DNA of 64,000 nt from CAIXPS01 sp034430115 (lineage in GTDB: Bacteria; Chloroflexota; Anaerolineae; J036; Brachytrichaceae), in contig DAOUFG010000016.1 in assembly GCA_034430115.1 (NCBI GenBank), forward strand, positions 18,537 to 82,536. The letters are read 5' to 3'. Position 1 is the stretch's first letter. The number at the start of each line of letters is the position of its first letter. The notes beneath the pieces are model-generated. The model was not told the origin of the DNA and did no database searches. It was given only the letters and a program-made list of their open reading frames with translations. The position numbers were made by a program, and so were the translations under genes. Shown one piece after another: positions 43,621-51,983 of the stretch.

Positions 43621-45552
43621 ATGTCAAAGTCGTCACGTTTTTTTCTGCTCATCCCGCTCATCCCAACTGTCATCTACGTCCTTTCACTTCTGTTCTACCC
43701 AAACCGTGACGTGCTTATCCTGTGGCGGCGCGAGTTTAATGCCCCGCTAGAGGCGCTGCTGCCGCTCATCCTCAGCGTGCTGGTCTACGTGGTGCTGGCG
43801 CTCTTGCTGGCACGCCGCGTGAAGGCCGATCAGCCACTCTCGCGCGCCCAACGCGGCGCACTGATTGTGCTCTCCATCGTGGGGGGGCTGGCAATCCAAT
43901 GGTCGGTGACGCGCGTGACCGAGACCGACCCACTGGTGGGCATCGCCTGGCGCACTTACGCGATCAAATCCAACGGCTATTGGTCGGTCGGTGCGCAGGT
44001 GCAAGACGTCGCCAGCTTCATCGGCGAATATCCACAACATGCCACCGACTATCCCGTTCACCCTATGCGTCACCCGCCGGCGCTCTCGTTGGTCTTTTGG
44101 TTCGGCGCACAGGCATTCAAGCTGGCACCCAGCCTGGCAACCCCCATCGCCGATTGGCTACGTCCCTACAGTTGTCTGAGCAACGTCTCCACCCTGGTGC
44201 CAGCCAACCAGATGGCCTCCGGCGCATTTGGGGCCGCGCTGGAGATTGTGCTTGCCATGCTCACGGTGCTCCCACTCTACGGCCTGGTGAAGCGCCTGGC
44301 CGGCACACAGGCAGCCGTGTGGGCTGTGCTGCTCTACCCGCTCACGCCGGGGTTCGGCATGTGGGTGGCCCAGTTTGACCGTAGTTTTGCGCTCGCCGCA
44401 ATCCTCGTTCTGTATCTGTGCGAAGACATCGTCACCAAGAATAGCTACCGCAATGCTTTCCTGGCAGGGCTGGTGCTTTCGGTGGCTTCGTTTGCCAGCT
44501 TCGGCAACCTGCCCATCGGCCTGTTCGCGGCCATCTACGTGCTGGTGCGCATCTTCCAGACACAGCCGTTGGACGAGCTGCGCCACCTGGCGGCCTGGCG
44601 CAGCCGCATTATCCAGGCCGCGCTGGCGGTGTTGGGCACCGCGTCAATCTGGGTGCTGGCCTATCTCCTCTTCGGGCTCAACCCCTTCGACCTGTACCAC
44701 GTCATCATGCAAAGCCACCTGAGCATCGATTTCCCCTACTGGCCGTTCGTGGTGTGGAACCCGTGGGACATCATGACCTTCATCGGTCTGCCATTGGTGG
44801 CGATCACGATTTTCGCCGGGTGGAAGCGCGCTTTGCCGCTGACCGCCGCATTTTGCATCACGCTTTTTGCCCTATCGGTATTGGGCGTCGCGCGTGCAGA
44901 AACAGGGCGAGTGTGGTTGTTCTTCACACCGCTGGCCGTCGGGGCAGCGGCCATTGTGCTGGTGCGGCGCAAAGGGGTGGAGCAAACAGTGGTGGTAGGG
45001 TTGCTGGCCGTGCAACTTGTCGTGCAGGCGTCCGTCATGCGAGTCCTGAATGACTACGGCTATACGCCTGCGATGGTGGCTCCTGTCACGGTGCCGGCTG
45101 ATGCGACGCAAATCGACACGCGTTTCGGCGCCAGCGGACAAATCGCCCTGCTGGCCTATCAACTGGGCGACTTGCAACCCGGCGGCTATCACAAGATCAC
45201 GCTCTACTGGCAACGTAAAAGCCCCGAGCCAATCGACACGGCTTACAAGGTGTTCATCCACGTCGCGACAGACCAGAGCGACCAGGGCAGGATTACCTCC
45301 AGCGATACGGCCCCCGTGGACTGGCTATATCCCACAACGTGCTGGCAACCCGAGCAAATCGTGGCCGACGAGCATCCGCTGGTGGTGCCGCAAGACACCA
45401 AGCCTGGTGATTACCCGGTGTTCGTTGGGTTATATGACCCCGTCAGCAAAGTACGCCCGCCTACTTTTGCCAGCCCGCCAGCCCAACAGATGTATGGGTC
45501 CATCCTGCTGCCCGAACCGGCGCATGTCGTGGAGAAAAATAGCCAACCGTAA
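43621..45552 (+). CDS. GT-C-type membrane glycosyltransferase with C-terminal beta domain
   Basis: A 643-residue membrane protein with about ten or more hydrophobic segments over residues 1-475. The first large external loop contains VTRVTETDPLVGIAWRTYAIKSNG and HPMRHPPALSLVFWFGA, the acidic and His-Pro-Pro pattern of GT-C transferases that use lipid-linked sugars. Residues about 495-640 form a beta-sandwich-like external domain (GQIALLAYQLGDLQPGGYHKITLYWQ...). Such proteins in this phylum probably glycosylate surface proteins or polymers. The acceptor is unknown. The start follows a -10 element by eight bases. Confidence 0.75.
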   Translation: MSKSSRFFLLIPLIPTVIYVLSLLFYPNRDVLILWRREFNAPLEALLPLILSVLVYVVLALLLARRVKADQPLSRAQRGALIVLSIVGGLAIQWSVTRVTETDPLVGIAWRTYAIKSNGYWSVGAQVQDVASFIGEYPQHATDYPVHPMRHPPALSLVFWFGAQAFKLAPSLATPIADWLRPYSCLSNVSTLVPANQMASGAFGAALEIVLAMLTVLPLYGLVKRLAGTQAAVWAVLLYPLTPGFGMWVAQFDRSFALAAILVLYLCEDIVTKNSYRNAFLAGLVLSVASFASFGNLPIGLFAAIYVLVRIFQTQPLDELRHLAAWRSRIIQAALAVLGTASIWVLAYLLFGLNPFDLYHVIMQSHLSIDFPYWPFVVWNPWDIMTFIGLPLVAITIFAGWKRALPLTAAFCITLFALSVLGVARAETGRVWLFFTPLAVGAAAIVLVRRKGVEQTVVVGLLAVQLVVQASVMRVLNDYGYTPAMVAPVTVPADATQIDTRFGASGQIALLAYQLGDLQPGGYHKITLYWQRKSPEPIDTAYKVFIHVATDQSDQGRITSSDTAPVDWLYPTTCWQPEQIVADEHPLVVPQDTKPGDYPVFVGLYDPVSKVRPPTFASPPAQQMYGSILLPEPAHVVEKNSQP

Positions 45553-45586
45553 CACAGCCGCCACGCCAACTTGACCCTGGAGACGT

Positions 45587-45623
45587 GAACGAGCGCAGGT
45601 TTGATGTAAACCTGCGCTCGTTC
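45587..45623. terminator. Bidirectional hairpin after rplS and the GT-C gene
   Basis: GAACGAGCGCAGGTTT (45587-45602) pairs perfectly with AAACCTGCGCTCGTTC (45608-45623) around a 5-nt loop. There is no long T run, but the 16-bp GC-rich stem between convergent genes is a likely terminator. Confidence 0.75.
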
Positions 45624-45670
45624 TATGTACTGGCGGATCGAGGCGATAGCGAAGCCGCTCCGGGCCAAAA

Positions 45671-46114
45671 TCAGGCGGTCTGCGTCTCGCTGGCAGGGGC
45701 AGCCGCCGGAGTGGGAGTCTCCGTGGGCACTGCTGCCGGTGCGCCTTTGACGTCGGTTGGACGGGGGGCCAGGCGCTCCTTCAAGCGCGCAGACTTGCCC
45801 TGCAACTTGCGGAAGTAGTACAGTTGCGCGCGGCGCACCTTGGCGTGCCGCAACACTTCCACACGATCAATACGCGGCGAGTGCAGCAGATAGGTGCGTT
45901 CCACGCCCACATTATTGCTGGCGATGCGGCGCACGGTGAAGCTGGCGTTCGCGCCGCCCTTGCGCAGGCGGATCACGATGCCCTGGAACACCTGAATGCG
46001 CTCACGGTCGCCTTCAACGATGCGCTGGTGTACGCGCACCGTATCGCCCGGCTGCAATACCGGGATCTTCGGATTTGCCTGTAAGCTCTTTTCGAGCGAC
46101 TCAACAAGGTTCAT
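45671..46114 (-). CDS. rplS: Large ribosomal subunit protein bL19
   Basis: A 147-residue protein. The bL19 core covers residues 1-115 (PGDTVRVHQRIVEGDRERIQVFQGIVIRLRKG, then YYFRKLQGKSARLKE). A 30-residue Ala/Pro/Thr tail follows that is not part of the family core. It is the last gene of the ribosomal cluster, 22 bp after rpsI. Confidence 0.97.
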   Translation of the reverse strand: MNLVESLEKSLQANPKIPVLQPGDTVRVHQRIVEGDRERIQVFQGIVIRLRKGGANASFTVRRIASNNVGVERTYLLHSPRIDRVEVLRHAKVRRAQLYYFRKLQGKSARLKERLAPRPTDVKGAPAAVPTETPTPAAAPASETQTA

Positions 46115-46136
46115 ATCACTATCCTCCGGTATCGCT

Positions 46137-46538
46137 TTAGCGCTTGGTATAAGTAGGAGCCTTGCGAGCGCGCTTCAGACCAGGCTTCTTGCGTTCCTTC
46201 TCGCGGGCATCGCGGGACAGGAAACCAGCCGCCTTCAATGCAGTGCGGTATTCAGGGTCCACTTTCAACAGTGCACGAGCGACGGCCATGCGTGCGGCAA
46301 TCGCCTGCCCTGTGCTGCCACCACCGGTGATGTGCAGGCTGATGTTATAGCGATTCTCCGCACCCGCCGCGCTGAGCGGAGCTGTAATCGCCTGGCGATC
46401 CAATTCACGTCCAAAATAGACGTCCAATTCGCGATCGTTCACCAGCACCTTGCCGCTGCCGCCCGTATACAGGCGCACGCGAGCAGTTGCTTCCTTGCGG
46501 CGACCGACGCCCTCATAGTATTGCTGTATTTCTGTCAT
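46137..46538 (-). CDS. rpsI: Small ribosomal subunit protein uS9
   Basis: A 133-residue protein with YYEGVGRRKEATARVRL, the GGGSTGQAIAARMAVARALL segment, and the conserved tail KRARKAPTYTKR that reaches the P-site tRNA. The ATG before TEIQQYY is chosen because GAGAGGAAATAGGA precedes it. It follows rplM by 45 bp, the usual pair. Confidence 0.97.
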   Translation of the reverse strand: MTEIQQYYEGVGRRKEATARVRLYTGGSGKVLVNDRELDVYFGRELDRQAITAPLSAAGAENRYNISLHITGGGSTGQAIAARMAVARALLKVDPEYRTALKAAGFLSRDAREKERKKPGLKRARKAPTYTKR

Positions 46539-46583
46539 TCCTATTTCCTCTCCCGCCAGGAGCATTACCGAGCGGCTCCCTTA

Positions 46584-47030
46584 CTACAGTTCAATGGCCT
46601 TTGGCTGCTGAGCGGCATGCGGGTGTTCATTGCCGCCATACACCTTCAACTTGGTGATCATACGCCGGCCCATAGCGCCATGCGGGATCATGCCCCACAC
46701 AGCCTGGCGCAAAGCGCGCTCCGGCTTGACGGCAAGTATTTCCTTCAGAGGGACTTGCTTCAACCCGGCGCCGGCGTACATCGAGTGACGATAGTACATC
46801 TTCTCGGCCAGCCGGTTGCCTGTCACCTTGATCTTCGATGCGTTGATCACGATCACGTAGTCACCGCAATCGACGCTCGGCGTATACGAAGGCTTGTGCT
46901 TGCCAATGATCAACTTTGCGACGGTCGTGGCCAACCGGCCCAACGTCTTGCCTTCAGCGTCTACGACGTACCAGACCTGATCGGCTTTCGCCTCTTCCGG
47001 TTTCGCCACGTAGGTTTTCTTTGCAATCAT
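46584..47030 (-). CDS. rplM: Large ribosomal subunit protein uL13
   Basis: A 148-residue protein with DAEGKTLGRLATTVAKLIIGKHKPSYTPSVDCGDYVIVINA and the end KLKVYGGNEHPHAAQQPKAIEL, all typical of uL13. A large hairpin (47045-47120) lies between truA and its start, so it may be separately transcribed or attenuated. Confidence 0.97.
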   Translation of the reverse strand: MIAKKTYVAKPEEAKADQVWYVVDAEGKTLGRLATTVAKLIIGKHKPSYTPSVDCGDYVIVINASKIKVTGNRLAEKMYYRHSMYAGAGLKQVPLKEILAVKPERALRQAVWGMIPHGAMGRRMITKLKVYGGNEHPHAAQQPKAIEL

Positions 47031-47044
47031 CGTCTCCCATCCTC

Positions 47045-47120
47045 AAAAAACCTGACCCAGGAACCTGGTCTCTGCAACGACGCTCCTTGGCCGTTGTTGA
47101 GACCAGGTTCCTCCAGGTTT
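47045..47120 (-). terminator. Hairpin between truA and rplM
   Basis: Arms 47060-47072 (GGAACCTGGTCTC) and 47099-47111 (GAGACCAGGTTCC) pair perfectly, with CAACGA/TTGTTG-type pairing inside. The outer AAACCTG/CAGGTTT adds to the stem, and a T run (minus strand, 47050-47045) follows. It could be a terminator after truA or an attenuator in the rplM leader. Confidence 0.65.
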
Positions 47121-47126
47121 CTTCGC

Positions 47127-47864
47127 CTAATAAGTCACCTTCACCAAGCACAACCCACACGCAGGGGCAATCCCTTTAATGCGTTGCGAGTCCTTGCTTG
47201 CCAAAATGTCACTGACATCCTCCGCGCTCAGTTGTCCAAGCCCTACCTGCACCAGTGCCTTCACGATGCGCCGAACCATCCTAAACAAGAACGCATTCGC
47301 CTCTATCGTGAACACCAGTTCCGGCCAGCGGCCCGTCCGGCAGCGCCATTCTGCTTGCATCACCCTGCGCACCGTCACATCGCCCTGCGGCGGCGTGCCA
47401 AATGCGGCAAAATCATGCTCACCCAGCAACTTCCCGGCAGCCTCGTTCATGCGTTGCACATCCAGTGGCCACCACACTTGCCAGGCGTATCGCCTGACCA
47501 GCGGTTGTCGCACCGGCCCAATGACGATCGTGTACTCGTACATCCGGCTGCGTGCGCTATAACGAGGGTGGAACCCTTCATCACACGCCGCCAAATCCAG
47601 CACACTTACGTCCTCGGGCAGCCGCACATTCACGGCCCGCTGCAAATCTGCCAGTTCGTGCGGCCAGTTCGCCCCGAAGCCGATCACCTGCCCCGTCGCA
47701 TGAACACCGGCGTCGGTTCTCCCTGCGCCGATCACGCCGATCGGCTCACCGCACGTTACACTAAGCGCTTCCTCCAGTACATCCTGAACGCTGCGCGCAT
47801 TTGCCTGACGTTGAAATCCGTGGAATTCCGTGCCGTCATACGCAACCGTGGCGCGCAGTCTCAA
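47127..47864 (-). CDS. truA: tRNA pseudouridine(38-40) synthase TruA
   Basis: A 245-residue enzyme that makes pseudouridine in the anticodon stem-loop of tRNA. The start LRATVAYDGTEFHGFQRQ is typical, and the catalytic Asp is in GAGRTDAGVHATGQV (about residue 52). The C-terminus carries EANAFLFRMVRRIVKALVQVGLG. It lies 3 bp after rplQ, as in many bacteria. Confidence 0.96.
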   Translation of the reverse strand: MRLRATVAYDGTEFHGFQRQANARSVQDVLEEALSVTCGEPIGVIGAGRTDAGVHATGQVIGFGANWPHELADLQRAVNVRLPEDVSVLDLAACDEGFHPRYSARSRMYEYTIVIGPVRQPLVRRYAWQVWWPLDVQRMNEAAGKLLGEHDFAAFGTPPQGDVTVRRVMQAEWRCRTGRWPELVFTIEANAFLFRMVRRIVKALVQVGLGQLSAEDVSDILASKDSQRIKGIAPACGLCLVKVTY

Positions 47865-47867
47865 TGC

Positions 47868-48242
47868 TCACACCCATTCAATCAGGGCCATCGGCGCGTT
47901 ATCGCCCTTGCGCGGCCCCAATTTGCTGATACGCGTATAGCCGCCCTTGCGCTCACGGTAGCGCGGCGCTATATCGGTAAACAGCTTGCGCACCACTTCC
48001 ACGCCGCCGTCCACCTGTCCGGCCACGTGCCGGCGTGCGGCCACCTGCTTGGCCCGGTCGCCATCCATGCTGAGCTTGGCTACGGTCACCAGCTTCTCAG
48101 CCTGATCGCGAATCGCCTTGCACTTTGCTTCCGTCGTCTGAATTCGGCCGTGGTCAATCAATTCAGTGACCAGGCTCCGGCGCAACGAATTTCGCTGCGC
48201 GGTGGATCGGCCGAGTTTATATCCTGCAACCTTGTGCCTCAT
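47868..48242 (-). CDS. rplQ: Large ribosomal subunit protein bL17
   Basis: A 124-residue protein with MRHKVAGYKLGRSTAQRNSLRRSLVTELIDHGRI and RHVAGQVDGGVEVVRKLF, and end RKGDNAPMALIEWV. It follows rpoA by 6 bp. Confidence 0.98.
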   Translation of the reverse strand: MRHKVAGYKLGRSTAQRNSLRRSLVTELIDHGRIQTTEAKCKAIRDQAEKLVTVAKLSMDGDRAKQVAARRHVAGQVDGGVEVVRKLFTDIAPRYRERKGGYTRISKLGPRKGDNAPMALIEWV

Positions 48243-48248
48243 GATGTC

Positions 48249-49229
48249 TTACGCCTCTTCCTCACCAACTGGTAGCGGTGCTTCGTCTTCCGGCTCGCGA
48301 GGCCACAGGCCGCGAGCACGTAGCTTCTCTTTCAACTCCGACATGGACTTTTCGCCGAAGTTACGCAGATTCGTCAAGGTGCCCCCGTTCTTCTCGATCA
48401 TGTCGAGCAGGTCACCGATGGTGGAGATGCCGGTGCGCTTCAGTGCGTTGTACACGCGCACGCTCAACTCCAGATCTTCAATCGGCTTAGCGCCCAACTC
48501 TGTCGGGATGCCCTTGCTCTCGCCACCGCCTTCGGGCAACATCTCGTCCAAAGATACGCCGGCAATGAGTTGCAAATGCTGCACCAGCATATGCGCCGCC
48601 TGGCGCAGGGCGTCCTGCGGGCGCATGGTGCCGTCGGTCCAGATTTCAAGCACCAACCGGTCATAGTTGGTCATCTGGCCGACGCGCGCAGCTTCCACTT
48701 CAAAGTTAACGCGCTTGATCGGGCTATAGATCGCGTCAACGGGCAGTTCGCCAATCGGCAACTTGCCACGCTGTTCCGCCGGTGAATAGCCGCGACCCGC
48801 CTCTACCTGGAACTCGATATCTAGTTTTGCCTTCGGTGAATCCGTCGTCAACAGATAAAGGTCGGGATTAATAATCTCAATTTCAGGCGGCAGGATGATG
48901 TCACCCGCCGTCACGACGCCTTCGCCGCGCACTTCCAGCCGCATGCGCATCGGGCCTTCGCCGCGCATACGCAAACGGACCTGCTTGACGTTGAGCATCA
49001 ACTGCATCACGTCTTCTTTGACAAACGGGATGTCAGAGAATTCATGATGCACATCGCTCAAACGCATCGACGTAATAGCCGCACCCGGCAACGAGCTAAA
49101 CAGCACGCGCCGCAGTGCGTTACCGACCGTTACGCCATAGCCCTGTTCCATCGCTCCGATGATGAACCGACCATAATCGCGCGTCAGGACGTCGCTTTCA
49201 ACTTTCGGAAATACTGGTGTATTTAACAC
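48249..49229 (-). CDS. rpoA: DNA-directed RNA polymerase alpha subunit
   Basis: A 326-residue subunit. The N-terminal dimerisation domain contains RFIIGAMEQGYGVTVGNALRRVLFSSLPGAAIT; the C-terminal domain (about 245-315) has the RPxxIEDLEL-type segment as GAKPIEDLELSVRVYNALKRTGISTIGDLLDM and the helix-hairpin-helix around NLRNFGEKSMSELKEKL. It is preceded by rpsD, with a 110-bp spacer that holds GATTTGGGATTTCCGATT-type short repeats. Confidence 0.98.
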   Translation of the reverse strand: MLNTPVFPKVESDVLTRDYGRFIIGAMEQGYGVTVGNALRRVLFSSLPGAAITSMRLSDVHHEFSDIPFVKEDVMQLMLNVKQVRLRMRGEGPMRMRLEVRGEGVVTAGDIILPPEIEIINPDLYLLTTDSPKAKLDIEFQVEAGRGYSPAEQRGKLPIGELPVDAIYSPIKRVNFEVEAARVGQMTNYDRLVLEIWTDGTMRPQDALRQAAHMLVQHLQLIAGVSLDEMLPEGGGESKGIPTELGAKPIEDLELSVRVYNALKRTGISTIGDLLDMIEKNGGTLTNLRNFGEKSMSELKEKLRARGLWPREPEDEAPLPVGEEEA

Positions 49230-49339
49230 CCTTCCCTCCGATACCCGATTTGGGATTTCCGATTCGCAATTCTGAGATGATCAACAGTTTGTTGGCAAAC
49301 CGCGAAATCAAAGTCTGCAAGCCAAAAACCCAGAATCGA

Positions 49340-49978
49340 CTAGCGCGAGTAATACTCGACGACCAACTGCTCTTTGATGGGCGCTTCGATCTGCTCACGC
49401 GTGGGCAGCGACTGCACGAGCACCGTCAGATTCTGGCGATCCGTGCTGATCCATTGCGGAATGCCGACCGCCTCCTTCTCTTCAGCAAACGCCTTCCAAT
49501 ACGTGAGTGGGCGGCTCGTGCTGCGCACGGCGATCTTGTCACCAGCCTTCACCAAGTAAGACGGCACATCCACCGGATGACCGTTGACGGTGAAGTGAGC
49601 ATGTGACACGAGCTGGCGCGCAGCCGCGCGTGATGGGGCATACCCCGCACGATACATGACGTTGTCCAGGCGGCGCTCCAACAAAATTAGGAGCTGTTCG
49701 CCGGTGACGCCACGCTTTTTCAGTGCCTCGCGGAAGTAGCGACGGAATTGAGCTTCCAGGATGCCGTAGAGGCGGCGCACCTTCTGCTTCTCACGCAACT
49801 GCAGCGAATAGTCGCTGGTCTTCATGCGCCGCGCTTTGCTGTTCGGCCCATGCTGACCTGGAATATAGCCGCGCTTTTCAACCGGACATTTGGGGCTGAG
49901 GCAGCGCGCGCCTTTCAAAAACAATTTGTCACCCTCGCGTCGGCATAGGCGACAGACTGGTCCCGTGTTTCTTGCCAT
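49340..49978 (-). CDS. rpsD: Small ribosomal subunit protein uS4
   Basis: A 212-residue protein. The N-terminus is of the zinc-binding type (VCRLCRREGDKLFLKGARCLSPKCPVEKRGY), with four Cys retained. The S4 RNA-binding domain (about 100-165, LERRLDNVMYRAGYAPSRAAARQLVSHAHFTVNG) follows. It is 18 bp after rpsK. Confidence 0.98.
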   Translation of the reverse strand: MARNTGPVCRLCRREGDKLFLKGARCLSPKCPVEKRGYIPGQHGPNSKARRMKTSDYSLQLREKQKVRRLYGILEAQFRRYFREALKKRGVTGEQLLILLERRLDNVMYRAGYAPSRAAARQLVSHAHFTVNGHPVDVPSYLVKAGDKIAVRSTSRPLTYWKAFAEEKEAVGIPQWISTDRQNLTVLVQSLPTREQIEAPIKEQLVVEYYSR

Positions 49979-49996
49979 AGTTCTCTCCTTGTGTCG

Positions 49997-50407
49997 TCAG
50001 ACGCGGCGCTTCTTTGGTGGGCGACAACCATTATGCGGAACAGGCGTCACATCGATGATGGATCGCACACGCAAACCACCGCCTTGCAATGCGCGGATGG
50101 CCGCTTCACGCCCCGGCCCCGGCCCATTCACAAAGACATCCACTTCCTGCATGCCGTTATCAATGGCCATGCGCACGGCATTTTGCATTGCGATACGGGC
50201 GGCAAACGGCGTGCTCTTGCGATTTCCCTTAAAACCAGCCGATCCGGCGGTTGCCCAGCAAATCGTAGCGCCGCTCTTGTCCGTAACGGTTACGACGGTA
50301 TTGTTGAACGTAGCCAGGATGTGCAATGCACCCGACGCCACATTCTTGCGCGCACGGCGCGGATTGGTCTGGCGACGCGGACCGCGTCCACCTGATGGTC
50401 GTCCCAT
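49997..50407 (-). CDS. rpsK: Small ribosomal subunit protein uS11
   Basis: A 136-residue protein with GALHILATFNNTVVTVTDKSGATICWATAGSAGFKG, the GPGPGREAAIRAL motif and the end DVTPVPHNGCRPPKKRRV. The MGRPSGG start is chosen because GGAGAAAAAGGG precedes it; the frame is open 14 codons upstream. Confidence 0.98.
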   Translation of the reverse strand: MGRPSGGRGPRRQTNPRRARKNVASGALHILATFNNTVVTVTDKSGATICWATAGSAGFKGNRKSTPFAARIAMQNAVRMAIDNGMQEVDVFVNGPGPGREAAIRALQGGGLRVRSIIDVTPVPHNGCRPPKKRRV

Positions 50408-50461
50408 GTGTGTTTCCCTTTTTCTCCACAGGATAGGCCCCATGCCCATCCCTTACCTCTA

Positions 50462-50851
50462 CTACTTCTTCTTTGCGCCACGGCGACGACCGCGACCGGC
50501 CACCGTCTTCTTAATGCCCTTGCGAGTGCGCGCATTCGTGCGCGTGCGCTGGCCGCGCACCGGCAGATTGCGCTTATGGCGCAAGCCACGATAGCAACCG
50601 ATTTCAATCAATCGCTTGATGTTCAATTGCACTTCGCGTCGCAAATCGCCCTCAACACGATACTCTTTTTCGATCAGATCGCGTAGAGCAACCACCTGAG
50701 CATCGGTCAAGTCCTTGATGCGCGTGGCGGGATCTACCGCTGCACGGGACACAATATTCGCCGCCAGCGGTCGTCCAATGCCGTAGATATAGGACAGACC
50801 AATATCGACTCGCTTGTTTCTCGGCAAGTCAACACCTGCAATTCTCGCCAT
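50462..50851 (-). CDS. rpsM: Small ribosomal subunit protein uS13
   Basis: A 129-residue protein starting MARIAGVDLPRNKRVDIGLSYIYGIG and ending in the basic tail RTRTNARTRKGIKKTVAGRGRRRGAKKK that contacts tRNA. It follows rpmJ. Confidence 0.98.
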   Translation of the reverse strand: MARIAGVDLPRNKRVDIGLSYIYGIGRPLAANIVSRAAVDPATRIKDLTDAQVVALRDLIEKEYRVEGDLRREVQLNIKRLIEIGCYRGLRHKRNLPVRGQRTRTNARTRKGIKKTVAGRGRRRGAKKK

Positions 50852-50894
50852 GCTAGCTCCTTATTTCTCCTTGGCTGTCTCCGGCCAATGCCGT

Positions 50895-51008
50895 CTAGCC
50901 TTGCCTCTGCTTATGCTTCGGGTTTTCGCAAATGACATAGACATTCCCATGTCGCTTGACGATCTTGCACTTTGGGCAGCGCTTCTTCACGGATGATGTA
51001 ACTTTCAT
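50895..51008 (-). CDS. rpmJ: Large ribosomal subunit protein bL36
   Basis: A 37-residue protein read directly from the minus strand: MKVTSSVKKRCPKCKIVK and onward to the end HKQRQG. The four zinc ligands are present (C11, C14, C27, H32). GGAGAGTGAG precedes the ATG. It sits between map and rpsM, and no infA gene lies in the 136-bp space between it and map. Confidence 0.97.
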   Translation of the reverse strand: MKVTSSVKKRCPKCKIVKRHGNVYVICENPKHKQRQG

Positions 51009-51144
51009 CTCACTCTCCAGTGCTTGTGAAATCCTGCTTTTTTACGGTTGTGACATCAAAGCCAAAAGCGCCTCAATGCCCGTATATTCATCTCTTGTAG
51101 ACGTGCAAAATCCGACCCGCAGCACCGAGCGTTGCAGGCCGGAC

Positions 51145-51927
51145 TCACATGCCCTGTTCATCCAATTTCGTTAGAACCTCGGCGTCACCCTCGGTGATCG
51201 CCACGGTGTGCTCGAAATGGGCAGATAGTTTACCATCTATTGTGACAACCGTCCACCCGTTTTTCTTCACCTTCGTGCCCCATTTGCCGGCATTTATCAT
51301 CGGCTCAATGGCAACCGTCAGCCCAGGCCGCAGCAGCATCCCTTGCCCTTCATTGCCATAATTCAAGAGGGTGAAGCCTTCGTGCAACTCGCGACCCACG
51401 CCGTGGCTGGTATATTCGCGCACCACGCTGAAGCCCTGCGGCTCCGCAGTGCGTTGAATCGCAGCGCCGATATCGCCGGTGCGGTTCCCAGCCCTGGCGA
51501 CGGCAATCGCAGCCCACAAGCATTCCTGTGTCACGCGAATCAAGTCACTTGCCTCTTGACTCACTTTCCCGACTGGCACGGTAATCGCGGAATCCCCATG
51601 GTAGCCCTTATAACAGGCCCCGGCGTCGATCTTTAGGATCTCGCCTTCCTTCAGCCTGCGCGTTGAAGGGATACCGTGCACGATCTCTTCATTGACCGAA
51701 GCACAGATGGACGCCGGAAATGACGGAACATTAGGCTCATTGCCTTCCTGGCCTTTGAACGATGGTGTTGCGCCATGTTGCAGGATGATGTGTTCTGCAA
51801 GCTCATCCAATTCCAACAATGTCACGCCGGGTTTCACCCGTTCTCTTAGTTCCGCCAGCACTGTCGCGACAATTTTGCCTGCCTGGCGCATCAGTGCAAT
51901 TTCCGACGGCGATTTTAAAACTACCAT
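51145..51927 (-). CDS. map: Methionine aminopeptidase, type I
   Basis: A 260-residue metallopeptidase that removes the initiator Met. Metal ligands lie in LKIDAGACYKGYHGDSAITV (two Asp), YTSHGVGRELHEGF (His), VAIEPMINAG (Glu) and HFEHTVAITEGD (Glu). The short form has no zinc-finger extension. It lies 56 bp after adk. Confidence 0.97.
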   Translation of the reverse strand: MVVLKSPSEIALMRQAGKIVATVLAELRERVKPGVTLLELDELAEHIILQHGATPSFKGQEGNEPNVPSFPASICASVNEEIVHGIPSTRRLKEGEILKIDAGACYKGYHGDSAITVPVGKVSQEASDLIRVTQECLWAAIAVARAGNRTGDIGAAIQRTAEPQGFSVVREYTSHGVGRELHEGFTLLNYGNEGQGMLLRPGLTVAIEPMINAGKWGTKVKKNGWTVVTIDGKLSAHFEHTVAITEGDAEVLTKLDEQGM

Positions 51928-51983
51928 TCATCTCACCCGCCGATAGACCGCGCCACATCCTGACGCCGTTTATCGGCAAACGC

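Noticed and set aside
45996..48275. A 759-codon plus-strand open frame across rpsI, rplM, truA and rplQ
   Set aside because: It is antisense to four certain ribosomal and tRNA genes; its translation has no recognisable domain and is His/Arg/Leu-rich, as expected from a GC-rich complementary frame.
51009..51144. A short infA gene
   Set aside because: The space is too short for about 72 codons and neither strand shows an IF-1-like OB-fold sequence.
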